Shown here: positions 1 through 7,195 of the stretch, piece by piece | Layout: every line of letters starts with the position of its first letter | Numbering within the stretch: position 1 is the stretch's first letter | Assembly (NCBI RefSeq): GCF_000719285.1 | Contig: NZ_JOFS01000019.1 | Span: 130,732 to 194,731, forward strand | Origin: Streptomyces bicolor | GTDB lineage: Bacteria > Actinomycetota > Actinomycetes > Streptomycetales > Streptomycetaceae | Reading direction: 5' to 3' | Length of the DNA: 64,000 bases | The notes under the pieces: model-generated | Told to the model about the DNA's origin: nothing | Database searches by the model: none | Seen by the model: only the letters and a program-made list of their open reading frames with translations | Position numbers and translations under genes: made by a program

Positions 1-2
1 CG

Positions 3-716
3 GACGAACTACGCGCCCCCGCCTGGTGGTACGCGGAGGTCGTGGCGCACGACCTCCGGACCCGGGACATCGCGGTCGTCACCGTCCGCCCCGACCAGCC
101 CTATCCCTTCCTCGCCGGGCAGTACACGAGCGTGGAGACGCCCTGGTGGCCGCGGATCTGGCGGCATTACTCCTTCGCCTCCGCGCCCCGCTCCGACGGC
201 CTGCTGACGTTCCATGTGAAGGCCGTGCCCGCCGGTTGGGTCTCCAACGCGCTGGTGCACCGAGCCCGGCCGGGGGACATCATCCGGCTCGGCCCGCCGG
301 CCGGTTCGATGACCGTGGACCACACCACGGACAGTGGTCTGCTCTGCCTGGGCGGAGGAACCGGCATAGCGCCCATCAAGGCGCTGATCGAGGATGTCGC
401 CGAGCACGGCGAACGGCGACCGGTCGAGGTCTTCTACGGCGCCCGCAGCGATACGGACCTGTACGACATCGACACGATGCTCCGACTCCGACAGTCCCAC
501 CCGTGGCTTCAGGTCCGCCCGGTGGTGGACCGGGACGGACTTCTCCAGCTACCCGATGCCATACGGGAGTACGGACCCTGGACCGAGTACGACGCCTACG
601 TCTCCGGACCGCCGGGCATGATCCGCAGCGGTGTGGACGCGCTGAGAGACAGCGGCATCCCGTCCGAGCGCATACGGCATGACTCGGTGGAGGAACTCGT
701 CGCCACCGGTAGCTGA
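3..716 (+). CDS. FAD/NAD(P)-binding oxidoreductase, flavohaemoprotein-type reductase (5' end outside window)
   Basis: The reading frame is open to the left edge, so the protein is truncated and only its C-terminal ~237 residues are visible. They form a ferredoxin-NADP reductase-type module. An FAD-binding barrel carries the R-x-Y-S signature (RHYSFASAP, about residue 53 of the fragment), followed by a nucleotide-binding domain with GGGTGIAP (about residue 117) and a C-terminal YVSGPPGM segment. In the family this module passes electrons from NAD(P)H through FAD to a partner domain; in flavohaemoproteins that is an N-terminal globin that detoxifies nitric oxide. The missing N-terminus decides whether this is a globin fusion. 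Stop is TGA, 12 bp before the convergent Nudix gene. Confidence 0.8.
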   Translation, partial: DELRAPAWWYAEVVAHDLRTRDIAVVTVRPDQPYPFLAGQYTSVETPWWPRIWRHYSFASAPRSDGLLTFHVKAVPAGWVSNALVHRARPGDIIRLGPPAGSMTVDHTTDSGLLCLGGGTGIAPIKALIEDVAEHGERRPVEVFYGARSDTDLYDIDTMLRLRQSHPWLQVRPVVDRDGLLQLPDAIREYGPWTEYDAYVSGPPGMIRSGVDALRDSGIPSERIRHDSVEELVATGS

Positions 717-728
717 CCTTCGGTTGGA

Positions 729-1211
729 TCAGCCCAGGTCGGGGGCGTGCATCGCGCGTACGCCCTCGATGTTCCCGTCCAGGTAGTGCCGCAGCGACAG
801 CGGTACGAGATGAACCGAGGCGATCCCGACCCGAGTGAACGGCACCCGCACGATCTCGTACTCGCCTATGGGCTCGTCCACCTCGGGCCCGTGCCGCAAG
901 GACGGGTCCATGGACTCCAGGCGGCAGACGAAGAAGTGCTGCACCTTCACACCGGTCGCGCCGCCGTCGTCGCCGATGTGCTCGACGGTGTCGACGAAGC
1001 AGGGCACCACGTCGACGATCTTGGCGCCGAGCTCCTCGTACACCTCGCGGTGCAGGGCGTCGACGACAGTCGCGTCCGTCGGCTCGACCCCGCCCCCGGG
1101 CGTGAGCCAGTAGGGATCCACACCGGGCTTGGTGCGCTTGATCAGGATCAGGTCATCGCCGTCCAGGAGGACGGCGCGGGCGGTGCGCTTGACCACGGGT
1201 CGGACGGTCAT
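729..1211 (-). CDS. Nudix hydrolase
   Basis: A 160-residue protein with a Nudix box in its first third, GGGVEPTDA followed by REVYEELG. Family members hydrolyse nucleoside diphosphates linked to another group, using Mg2+ held by the REUxEE glutamates, which are all present. The first conserved glutamate of the box (8 residues before the Arg) is alanine here. That residue is structural rather than metal-binding, and I believe actinomycete relatives share the change. The substrate cannot be predicted. It is convergent with the preceding reductase. A parS-like site (1233-1246) lies just upstream of the ATG, and a 23-bp tandem repeat separates it from the LysR gene. Confidence 0.85.
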   Translation of the reverse strand: MTVRPVVKRTARAVLLDGDDLILIKRTKPGVDPYWLTPGGGVEPTDATVVDALHREVYEELGAKIVDVVPCFVDTVEHIGDDGGATGVKVQHFFVCRLESMDPSLRHGPEVDEPIGEYEIVRVPFTRVGIASVHLVPLSLRHYLDGNIEGVRAMHAPDLG

Positions 1212-1232
1212 GGGAGAAATGTGGCCCCGCTG

Positions 1233-1246
1233 GTTCCACGTGAAAC
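1233..1246. promoter_or_regulatory. parS-like ParB-binding site (1 mismatch)
   Basis: GTTCCACGTGAAAC matches the Streptomyces parS palindrome GTTTCACGTGAAAC at 13 of 14 positions. It lies in the leader region of the Nudix gene. Confidence 0.6.
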
Positions 1247-1297
1247 ATCGCGAAACGTCACCGGTCGAGCTCGCGCTGTGATGGTCGCGGATCCCTG

Positions 1298-1389
1298 GCT
1301 CAGACCCTGCCCAATGCCTAGCTCAGAGCCTGCCCAATGCCTAGCTCAGAGCCTGTCGAATGCCCAGCTCAGGCCCTGTCGAACCGCCC
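1298..1389. repeat. 23-bp intergenic tandem repeat, four copies
   Basis: Four head-to-tail units of 23 bp start at 1298, 1321, 1344 and 1367. Each begins GCTCAG(A/G)(C/G)CCTG. Copies 1 and 2 differ at one base, and copies 3 and 4 diverge progressively (TGTCGAA replaces TGCCCAA). The array fills most of the gap between the LysR stop and the Nudix start. I see no coding content. Confidence 0.85.
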
Positions 1390-1413
1390 TGCCCGGGCCC
1401 ATCGAAAGCCGTA

Positions 1414-2319
1414 TCAGGCCCACTCCGTAGCAGCCCGCAGCAGCCACTCATGAGCCCGCGCGATATGCGGCATCGCCAGCGTGCCGGTGCGGACCACCAG
1501 GAAGTAAGTCCGCAGCGGCGGCACCGGCGGATCGTGCAGGGCGACGACGTCACCGCGCTTCAGCGCGGCCGCGCACAGATAGCGGGGCAGCACCGCGAGG
1601 CCGGCCCCCGCGACCGCGCAGGCGAGGACCGCGCGCAGGTCAGGGACGATCACGGTGCCCGGGGCGGCGGGACGGGAGTCGTAGACCGAAGCCCAGTAAC
1701 GGGAGACGAACGGGAGGGACTCGTGCACTTCCACCACCGGAACCTCCTCCAGCGCGTGCGCTCCCTTGTGCCGCAGCTGCCCCGCTCCGATTCGGTCGAC
1801 CCAGCGGGGAGCGGCGACAAGCATGTGCTCCTCGTCGCAGAGCGGAGTCGCGGTGAGCAGCGCGCCGCGTGGACGGGCCGTACTGATGGCCAAATCATGA
1901 TGCCCGGCGGCGAGCCCTTCCAGGGTCTCCTCGGCGTTGCCGAAGGACGCGCGCAGGGCGAATCCCTGGCTGTCCTCGCCGGTCAGTTCGGTGAGCGCGG
2001 GCAGGGCTCGCTCGGCGGTGAACTCGGGAGGGCCGGCCAGGTGCAGGGTTCGTAACGAGGACTCGTCGTCGAGGCCGGTCTCGGCTATCTCCACCAGGGC
2101 GTCGAGATGCGGCGCGGCCTTGTGCGCGAGTTCATCGCCGATGGTCGTCGGCGTCACCCCGCGGGCCTGCCGCAGGAACAGGGGGCGGCCCAGCTGCCGT
2201 TCGAGGGTGCGTATCTGCGAGGTCACGGCCGGCTGCGACAGCCCGAGCAGCGCGGCGGCACGGGTGAAGGAGCCGGCCCGGTGCACGGTCACAAAGGTGC
2301 GCAACAAGGCCAGATCCAT
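1414..2319 (-). CDS. LysR family transcriptional regulator
   Basis: A 301-residue LysR-type regulator. The N-terminal winged helix-turn-helix is in the first ~60 residues (MDLALLRTFVTVHRAGSFTR, then SQPAVTSQIRTLERQLG), followed by an effector-binding domain. The ATG at 2319 was chosen because it places the canonical LysR N-terminus at residue 1; an in-frame GTG/ATG extension upstream would add 37 atypical residues. It lies downstream of the Cys/Met lyase gene on the same strand but beyond a strong terminator hairpin, so it probably has its own promoter in 2320-2468. The effector and targets are unknown. Confidence 0.88.
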   Translation of the reverse strand: MDLALLRTFVTVHRAGSFTRAAALLGLSQPAVTSQIRTLERQLGRPLFLRQARGVTPTTIGDELAHKAAPHLDALVEIAETGLDDESSLRTLHLAGPPEFTAERALPALTELTGEDSQGFALRASFGNAEETLEGLAAGHHDLAISTARPRGALLTATPLCDEEHMLVAAPRWVDRIGAGQLRHKGAHALEEVPVVEVHESLPFVSRYWASVYDSRPAAPGTVIVPDLRAVLACAVAGAGLAVLPRYLCAAALKRGDVVALHDPPVPPLRTYFLVVRTGTLAMPHIARAHEWLLRAATEWA

Positions 2320-2468
2320 GCGACACCCTCCCCTTCCCCGCCCTTCTCCCCACCCCCAGGGCAGGGCCCAACTATAAATAAGTCGATAGGTCGCTGTCGC
2401 TACTGTGATTGGACACTGACAGAGAGTCAACTAGCCTTGTTCGCGCGGTTCTTCGCGCGCGGAACCGA

Positions 2469-2507
2469 GGGCGGTCCGAGCCACGAGGGGGGAGGCTCGG
2501 ACCGCCC
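2469..2507 (-). terminator. Hairpin terminator after the PLP lyase operon
   Basis: A perfect 14-bp inverted repeat (GGGCGGTCCGAGCC at 2469-2482 and its complement at 2494-2507) with an 11-nt loop. It sits 43 bp past the stop of the lyase gene. There is no U tract, as is common in Streptomyces. Confidence 0.7.
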
Positions 2508-2550
2508 GTTCGACGTATGCGGACACCGACTGATGCAGGTAAAGCCCCGC

Positions 2551-3705
2551 TCACCGCGCTGACTCTTCCAGCGCACTCAGCACATCCGCCACCAGATCCT
2601 CGGGATCCTCCGCGCCGACCGACATGCGAATGAATCCCTCCGGTACGGCGTCGCCGCCCCAACGTCCCCGACGTTCGGCCGTGGAGCGCACGCCGCCGAA
2701 GCTGGTCGCGTCGTCGACGAGTCGCAGGGCATCCAGGAAACGCTCGGCACGCGCGCGCGTGGGCAGCGTGAAGGACACCACGCAGCCATAGCGCCGCATC
2801 TGCTGGGAGGCGATCGGGTGCGAGGGGTCGCCGGCCATCCCCGGATAGCGCACCCCGAGCTCCTCCGGCCAGTCCCGCAGCGCCTCGGCGACCGCCAGGG
2901 CACTGGCGTTCTGCCGCTCGACACGCAGATGGAGCGTGGCGAGGGAACGGTGCGCCAGCCAGGCCTCCATGGGTCCCGGAATCGCCCCGGCGATCTTGCG
3001 CCAGCGCCGTACGGCGGCCATGGCCTCGGTGTCGCGGCCGGTGACGTATCCCAACAGCACGTCGCCATGTCCCGTCAGTTGCTTGGTGCCGCTGGCCACC
3101 GAGAAGTCGGCTCCGAGCTCCAGCGGCCGCTGCCCGAGCGGCGTGGCGAGCGTGTTGTCGACGGCGACGAGGGCGCCACGCGCGTGGGCCTCCGAAACGA
3201 GCCGCCGGATGTCGCACACGTCCAGGCCGGGGTTCGACGGGGTCTCGAGCCACAGCAGCTTCGCGCCGTCCAGGACGCCGAGCTGGGCGTCCCCGCCGGT
3301 CGGCGCCGTGCGCACCTCGATGCCGTACGCCTCCAGCTGTGCGCGCACGAGGGGCAGCGCCTGGTAGCCGTCGCTGGGCAGGACGACCGCGTCCCCGGTC
3401 CGCAGTTGGGAGAAGAGCACCGACGAGATGGCGGCCATGCCCGAGGCGAAGACCAGCGTCTCCACGCCGTCCTCCCCTGGCGCCTCCAACTCGCCGACGG
3501 CGCGCTCCAGGTGGGCCCAGGTGGGGTTCTCGTCACGGCCGTAGGTGTACGGCCCCGTGGGCTCGCCCGGCAGGTGGTAGTGGGCGGCGAAGACCGGGCC
3601 CGGAAGGGTCGGCTCATACTTGGCCGGCTCGGGCAGGCCGGCCCGGACCGCGCGTGTGCCGTCTCCGTCGCCGGAAGCCGTCCCCCGCGCCTGTGGGCCG
3701 CTCAT
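2551..3705 (-). CDS. Cys/Met metabolism PLP-dependent lyase (cystathionine gamma-lyase/synthase type)
   Basis: A 384-residue fold-type I PLP enzyme of the trans-sulfuration family. Visible family marks are the substrate/PLP segment TYGRDENPTW near residue 45, ASGMAAIS, the strand ending in VAVDNTLATP, and the PLP-binding lysine in SGTKQLTGHGD (about residue 204). It probably cleaves or forms cystathionine-type C-S bonds; sequence alone does not separate gamma-lyase from gamma-synthase. The ATG at 3705 overlaps the stop of the upstream phosphatase gene (ATGA), indicating translational coupling. Confidence 0.88.
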   Translation of the reverse strand: MSGPQARGTASGDGDGTRAVRAGLPEPAKYEPTLPGPVFAAHYHLPGEPTGPYTYGRDENPTWAHLERAVGELEAPGEDGVETLVFASGMAAISSVLFSQLRTGDAVVLPSDGYQALPLVRAQLEAYGIEVRTAPTGGDAQLGVLDGAKLLWLETPSNPGLDVCDIRRLVSEAHARGALVAVDNTLATPLGQRPLELGADFSVASGTKQLTGHGDVLLGYVTGRDTEAMAAVRRWRKIAGAIPGPMEAWLAHRSLATLHLRVERQNASALAVAEALRDWPEELGVRYPGMAGDPSHPIASQQMRRYGCVVSFTLPTRARAERFLDALRLVDDATSFGGVRSTAERRGRWGGDAVPEGFIRMSVGAEDPEDLVADVLSALEESAR

Positions 3706-4226
3706 GCCGCGTGTCCTTCCACCTGCTCGCGGACCGCTGCGAGCAGGCCTGTGCTTGCCGCCTCCACCATCTCGAGGCACTCCTCGAAGCCGTCCCTGCC
3801 GCCGTAGTACGGGTCCGGCACGTCCAGGTCCTCGCCCGCGGAACCAGAAGGGGCCTGCGAAGAACTCGCCGACGGGTGGGCGTAGGAACGCAGCAGCCGC
3901 ACCTTCGCCGCGTCCTCCGGCGAGGGCGCGAGGCGGCGCAGGGCCTTGAGATGGCCGGTGTCGAGAGCGATGACGAGGTCGAGATGGGCGAACCAGGACC
4001 GCTGGAACTGCCGGGCGGTGTGGCGGCTGTCGTAGCCGTGCTCCTCGAGGACGGAGACGGTGCGCGGGTCGGCCGGGTCGCCCTCGTGCCAGCCGCCGGT
4101 GCCGGCGCTGTCGACCTCGACCACAGAGCCGAGCCCGGCCTCCTCCACGCGGGCGCGGAAGACGGACTCGGCCATCGGCGAGCGGCAGATGTTGCCGGTA
4201 CAGACGAAGCAGACGCGGTAGGTCAT
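3702..4226 (-). CDS. Low-molecular-weight protein tyrosine phosphatase
   Basis: A 174-residue LMW-PTP. The P-loop C-T-G-N-I-C-R-S is at residues 9-16 (nucleophile Cys9, phosphate-binding Arg15), and the general-acid loop DPYYGG is near residue 140. These cytoplasmic enzymes dephosphorylate tyrosine residues. It heads a chain with the PLP lyase (4-nt overlap) and starts 7 bp after the stop of the small membrane protein, so the three genes form one likely operon. The functional link to sulfur metabolism is unclear. Confidence 0.93.
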   Translation of the reverse strand: MTYRVCFVCTGNICRSPMAESVFRARVEEAGLGSVVEVDSAGTGGWHEGDPADPRTVSVLEEHGYDSRHTARQFQRSWFAHLDLVIALDTGHLKALRRLAPSPEDAAKVRLLRSYAHPSASSSQAPSGSAGEDLDVPDPYYGGRDGFEECLEMVEAASTGLLAAVREQVEGHAA

Positions 4227-4233
4227 CGGATGC

Positions 4234-4611
4234 TCAGTCCCCGTCGGGCAGGACGACGTTGAGCGCCCAGGAGACGATCGAGATGATCAGGCCGCCGAGG
4301 ACGGCCGTCCAGAAGCCCTCGACATGGAAGCTCAGGTCGAGCTTGTCGGCGAACCACGAGGTCAGCAGCAGCATCAGCGCGTTGACGACCAGCGTGAACA
4401 GGCCGAGCGTCAGGATGAGCAGCGGCAGGCTCAGCAGCTTGACTATCGGCTTGACCAGGAAGTTCACCACACCGAAGATCAGCGCGACGAGGAGCAGGGT
4501 GCCGATCTTCTTGCCCGTGCTGTCACCGGTGAGGGTGATCTTGTCGAGCAGCCAGACGGCGACCGCCAGGGCGCCCGCGTTGGCGATCGTCTTGACTACG
4601 AAATTCTTCAT
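4234..4611 (-). CDS. Phage holin family (4TM, PF04020-like) membrane protein
   Basis: A 125-residue, very hydrophobic protein with about four membrane segments (an N-terminal helix AGALAVAVWLL, then LLLVALIFGVVNFLV, LLILTLGLFTLVVNALMLLL and a C-terminal AVLGGLIISIVSWAL). It matches the small 'phage holin family 4' membrane proteins common in bacterial chromosomes, where the phage name is historical and the function unknown. The ATG at 4611 was chosen from the family N-terminus (MKNFVVKTIANAGAL). It is divergent from the cupin gene by 60 bp. Confidence 0.8.
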   Translation of the reverse strand: MKNFVVKTIANAGALAVAVWLLDKITLTGDSTGKKIGTLLLVALIFGVVNFLVKPIVKLLSLPLLILTLGLFTLVVNALMLLLTSWFADKLDLSFHVEGFWTAVLGGLIISIVSWALNVVLPDGD

Positions 4612-4671
4612 GTGTCTGATCGTGGCAGACGACATCGGCCATGAGCACCGGGACAAGGGCGGACGACAGCG

Positions 4672-4989
4672 ATGAAGGCATTCCGGCTTGACGAACTGGA
4701 GGCGGAGCGCGCCGCCAACGAGGGCGCCTACCTGCAGTTTCTGCGGGAGCGGAACATGTCGGTCGGCCTCTACGCGCTCAACGCCGGCGAGCACGATCCA
4801 CAGAAGCCGCACAACCAGGACGAGGTCTACTTCGTTGTGAGCGGACGTGCCCAGATCACCGTCGGCATGGAGACCACGCAGGTGGCGCGCGGCAGCGTGG
4901 TGTACGTGCCGGCCGGGGTCGCCCACAAGTTCCACCACATCAGCGAGGATCTGCGGGTGCTCGTGGTGTTCTCTCCGCCCGAGAGCTGA
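4672..4989 (+). CDS. Small single-domain cupin protein
   Basis: A 105-residue single cupin. Motif 1 is PHNQDEVYFVVSG (His47, Glu51) and motif 2 is GSVVYVPAGVAHKFHH (His85). The usual second His of motif 1 is Gln, leaving a His/Glu/His metal set with Gln nearby. Small cupins bind a metal and act as enzymes or sensors; substrate unknown. It is monocistronic by position, divergent from the holin-like gene. Confidence 0.85.
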   Translation: MKAFRLDELEAERAANEGAYLQFLRERNMSVGLYALNAGEHDPQKPHNQDEVYFVVSGRAQITVGMETTQVARGSVVYVPAGVAHKFHHISEDLRVLVVFSPPES

Positions 4990-5150
4990 CCTTTGGCCTC
5001 GGGGTTCCCTAGGGGATCGATCAGGGGAGGACAAGGGCTGCGAGGCCCCCGCGCGGGCACCTGCCCGTCCTAGCATCGAGTGCAGGGAATCAGCAGATTC
5101 GAAGCAACAGGACCCGGCACATGACGGCCGGAGAGGTGAGGACGAGGGCG

Positions 5151-5363
5151 ATGCGTGAGATCTTCGCAGGACTGCCGTGGTGGGTGAAGTGGATCGCGGT
5201 GCCGGTTATCGCCCTGGTCGTGTTCGGCGGGTTGATCGCCAACGTCGTCGGGTTCGTCATCGGACTGCTCTTCAAGGTGCTGGTCTTCGTGGCCCTGGTC
5301 GGTGGACTGATCTACGTCGTACGGAAGTTCACGTCGAGCTCCTCGTCGCGCAGCGACTGGTGA
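5151..5363 (+). CDS. DUF5326-type small membrane protein
   Basis: A 70-residue protein with one long hydrophobic span, effectively two adjacent membrane helices (WIAVPVIALVVFGGLIANVV and IGLLFKVLVFVALVGGLIYV), ending in a Ser-rich tail. It looks like a conserved Streptomyces small membrane protein of unknown function. The ATG at 5151 has a purine-rich leader (GAGGTGAGGACGAGGGCG) and gives the typical MREIF N-terminus; an in-frame ATG at 5121 is possible. Confidence 0.75.
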   Translation: MREIFAGLPWWVKWIAVPVIALVVFGGLIANVVGFVIGLLFKVLVFVALVGGLIYVVRKFTSSSSSRSDW

Positions 5364-5559
5364 GGGTCGTGGGGACAGGGAGGCGGTAACAGGAATCGCC
5401 GCTTCCCTCGGCCGAGGGAAGTTTTCCGGGCAGGGCGTCTGTGAGCGGTGGCGGACGAATAGAGTCCGGAAATCGACGCGGGGACGACCCCGCGAGCGGC
5501 GTGCACCCCCTCCCGTGTTCCCCCGCACGGGCTCCCCCCTCGCGCTCAGGGAGTGACCC

Positions 5560-6420
5560 TTGGCCACGGTTGACACCGCACCCTCAGAACCCCACGCACC
5601 TGTCGGACGGCCGCCTTCCTCCGGTCCCCAGGTCCCGCGGCAGGCGTCCCCGAGACCCCCCGAGCAGCCGCACTCCGCGACGCTCATCGGATCCGTCCAA
5701 CGTGCGATGCGCCTGCTGGAATGCGTCGCCGGACACGAGTACGGCGCTCCCGCCAAGCAACTCGCCCGCGAGACGGGCCTGGCGCTGCCCACCGCATACC
5801 ACCTGCTGCGCACCCTCGTGCATGAGGGCTATCTGTGCCGCGACAGAGGGCTGTTCTTCCTGGGCGAGGCCGCTGTGCGGCTGAGCAGCAGCGGAGCCGA
5901 GCAGAAACGTCGCAGCACGGTCACCGACGCGCTCGCCCACTGCCGTGACGCCCTGGGCCTACCCGTGTACTACGCCCTGTACCGCGACGGCGAGATCGAG
6001 GTCATGGGCGTCTCGGACACCCCGGGCAATCCGGCAGTCGAGGAATGGGCCGACTTCCGCGAGACCGGCCACGCGCATGCCATCGGCCAGTGCCTGCTCT
6101 CCCAGATGGACGAGGACGCGCGCCTGGACCATCTCGACCGCCACCCTGTACAGGCCATCACCCCGTACACCGTCCGCGACAGCCGCACCCTGCTCCGCCG
6201 CCTCGAACGCATTCGCCGGATGGAGCCGGTTACCGAGCGCCAGGAGTACGCGCTGGGCACGGTGTGTGCGGCGATCCCGATCACGGTGGGCAGTACGGCC
6301 GCGACGATCGCCATTTCCCTGCCCGTCCATCAGGCCGATCGGCTGCTGCCGGCGGCACGTCAGCTGCAGGACGAGGTCGGGCGGCTCCTGGGGTCACTCT
6401 CGATCTCTATCAGTATGTGA
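5560..6420 (+). CDS. ssgR: SsgR, IclR-family activator of ssgA
   Basis: A 286-residue IclR-type regulator. The winged helix-turn-helix occupies about residues 40-105 (LIGSVQRAMRLLECV, then AKQLARETGLALPTAYHLLRTL), and a C-terminal GAF-like effector domain ends in CAAIPITVGSTAATIAISLP. The first ~40 residues are Pro-rich and probably disordered. Start is TTG at 5560 with AGGGAG 7 nt upstream. In S. coelicolor the IclR-type gene directly before ssgA encodes SsgR, which activates ssgA transcription at the onset of sporulation; the same arrangement here supports the name. Confidence 0.9.
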   Translation: MATVDTAPSEPHAPVGRPPSSGPQVPRQASPRPPEQPHSATLIGSVQRAMRLLECVAGHEYGAPAKQLARETGLALPTAYHLLRTLVHEGYLCRDRGLFFLGEAAVRLSSSGAEQKRRSTVTDALAHCRDALGLPVYYALYRDGEIEVMGVSDTPGNPAVEEWADFRETGHAHAIGQCLLSQMDEDARLDHLDRHPVQAITPYTVRDSRTLLRRLERIRRMEPVTERQEYALGTVCAAIPITVGSTAATIAISLPVHQADRLLPAARQLQDEVGRLLGSLSISISM

Positions 6421-6516
6421 AAACTCACTCCTTGTGATCTCTCGTGTACGTTCAGCAAGATTCCACAGTGTCGGGGTCCGTTCCCGGCCAGTCGAAGGCA
6501 AACGACGGGGTAGGCG

Positions 6517-6954
6517 ATGCGCGAGTCCGTACAGGCAGAGGTCATGATGAGCTTTCTCGTATCCGAGGAGCTTTCCTTCCGCATCCCGGTGGAGCTGCGC
6601 TACGAGACCTGTGATCCCTATGCCGTACGGCTGACCTTCCACCTGCCCGGCGACGCCCCGGTGACCTGGGCTTTCGGCCGCGAGCTGCTGGTCGACGGGG
6701 TCGGCAGGCCGTGTGGGGAGGGGGACGTACGGGTCTCGCCGACCGGTTCCGAGACGCTCGGAGACGTGCTGATCAGGCTTCAGGTCGGCGCCGACCAGGC
6801 GCTGTTCCGCTCCTCGGTGGCACCGCTCGTGGCCTTCCTCGACCGCACGGACAAGCTGGTGCCGCTCGGGCAGGAGGGCGCGCTCGCCGACTTCGACGCC
6901 CATCTCGACGAGGCCCTGGACCGCATCCTGGCGGAGGAGCAGAGCGCGGGTTGA
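6517..6954 (+). CDS. ssgA: SsgA, sporulation-specific cell division activator (SALP)
   Basis: A 145-residue SsgA-like protein with the hallmark N-terminal strand plus LRYETCDPYAVRLTFHLPG and the segment PVTWAFGRELLVDG. SALPs occur only in morphologically complex actinomycetes. SsgA marks growth and septation sites and helps recruit SsgB and then FtsZ during sporulation. The ATG at 6517 keeps the N-terminal beta-strand that aligns with other SALPs; starts at 6544/6547 would cut it. ssgR ends 97 bp upstream, leaving room for a SsgR-dependent promoter. Confidence 0.95.
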   Translation: MRESVQAEVMMSFLVSEELSFRIPVELRYETCDPYAVRLTFHLPGDAPVTWAFGRELLVDGVGRPCGEGDVRVSPTGSETLGDVLIRLQVGADQALFRSSVAPLVAFLDRTDKLVPLGQEGALADFDAHLDEALDRILAEEQSAG

Positions 6955-7195
6955 GGTGTCACGGCGGCCAGGAGGGGTGGCGTAACGCTTCGCCGGGCGC
7001 AAACGGCGTGCATGGGAGTGTTTCCTCGCGGGCGTGCTTCGCGTTGCACCGGATGGGCCAGGCGGGCGACGGCGGATCGGCGGATGTTCCCCTCACGGCT
7101 TCCGCCGCCATCTCGCCGGATCCAACGTCGCCTCAGGGCCCACGTCGTCGCCTCACTGCCGCCCACAACGCCGTATCACGGCCTCCGCCGCCGTC

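Noticed and set aside
6544..6549. Internal ATG ATG as the ssgA start
   Set aside because: It would delete the N-terminal beta-strand found in other SsgA-like proteins; ATG 6517 keeps it.
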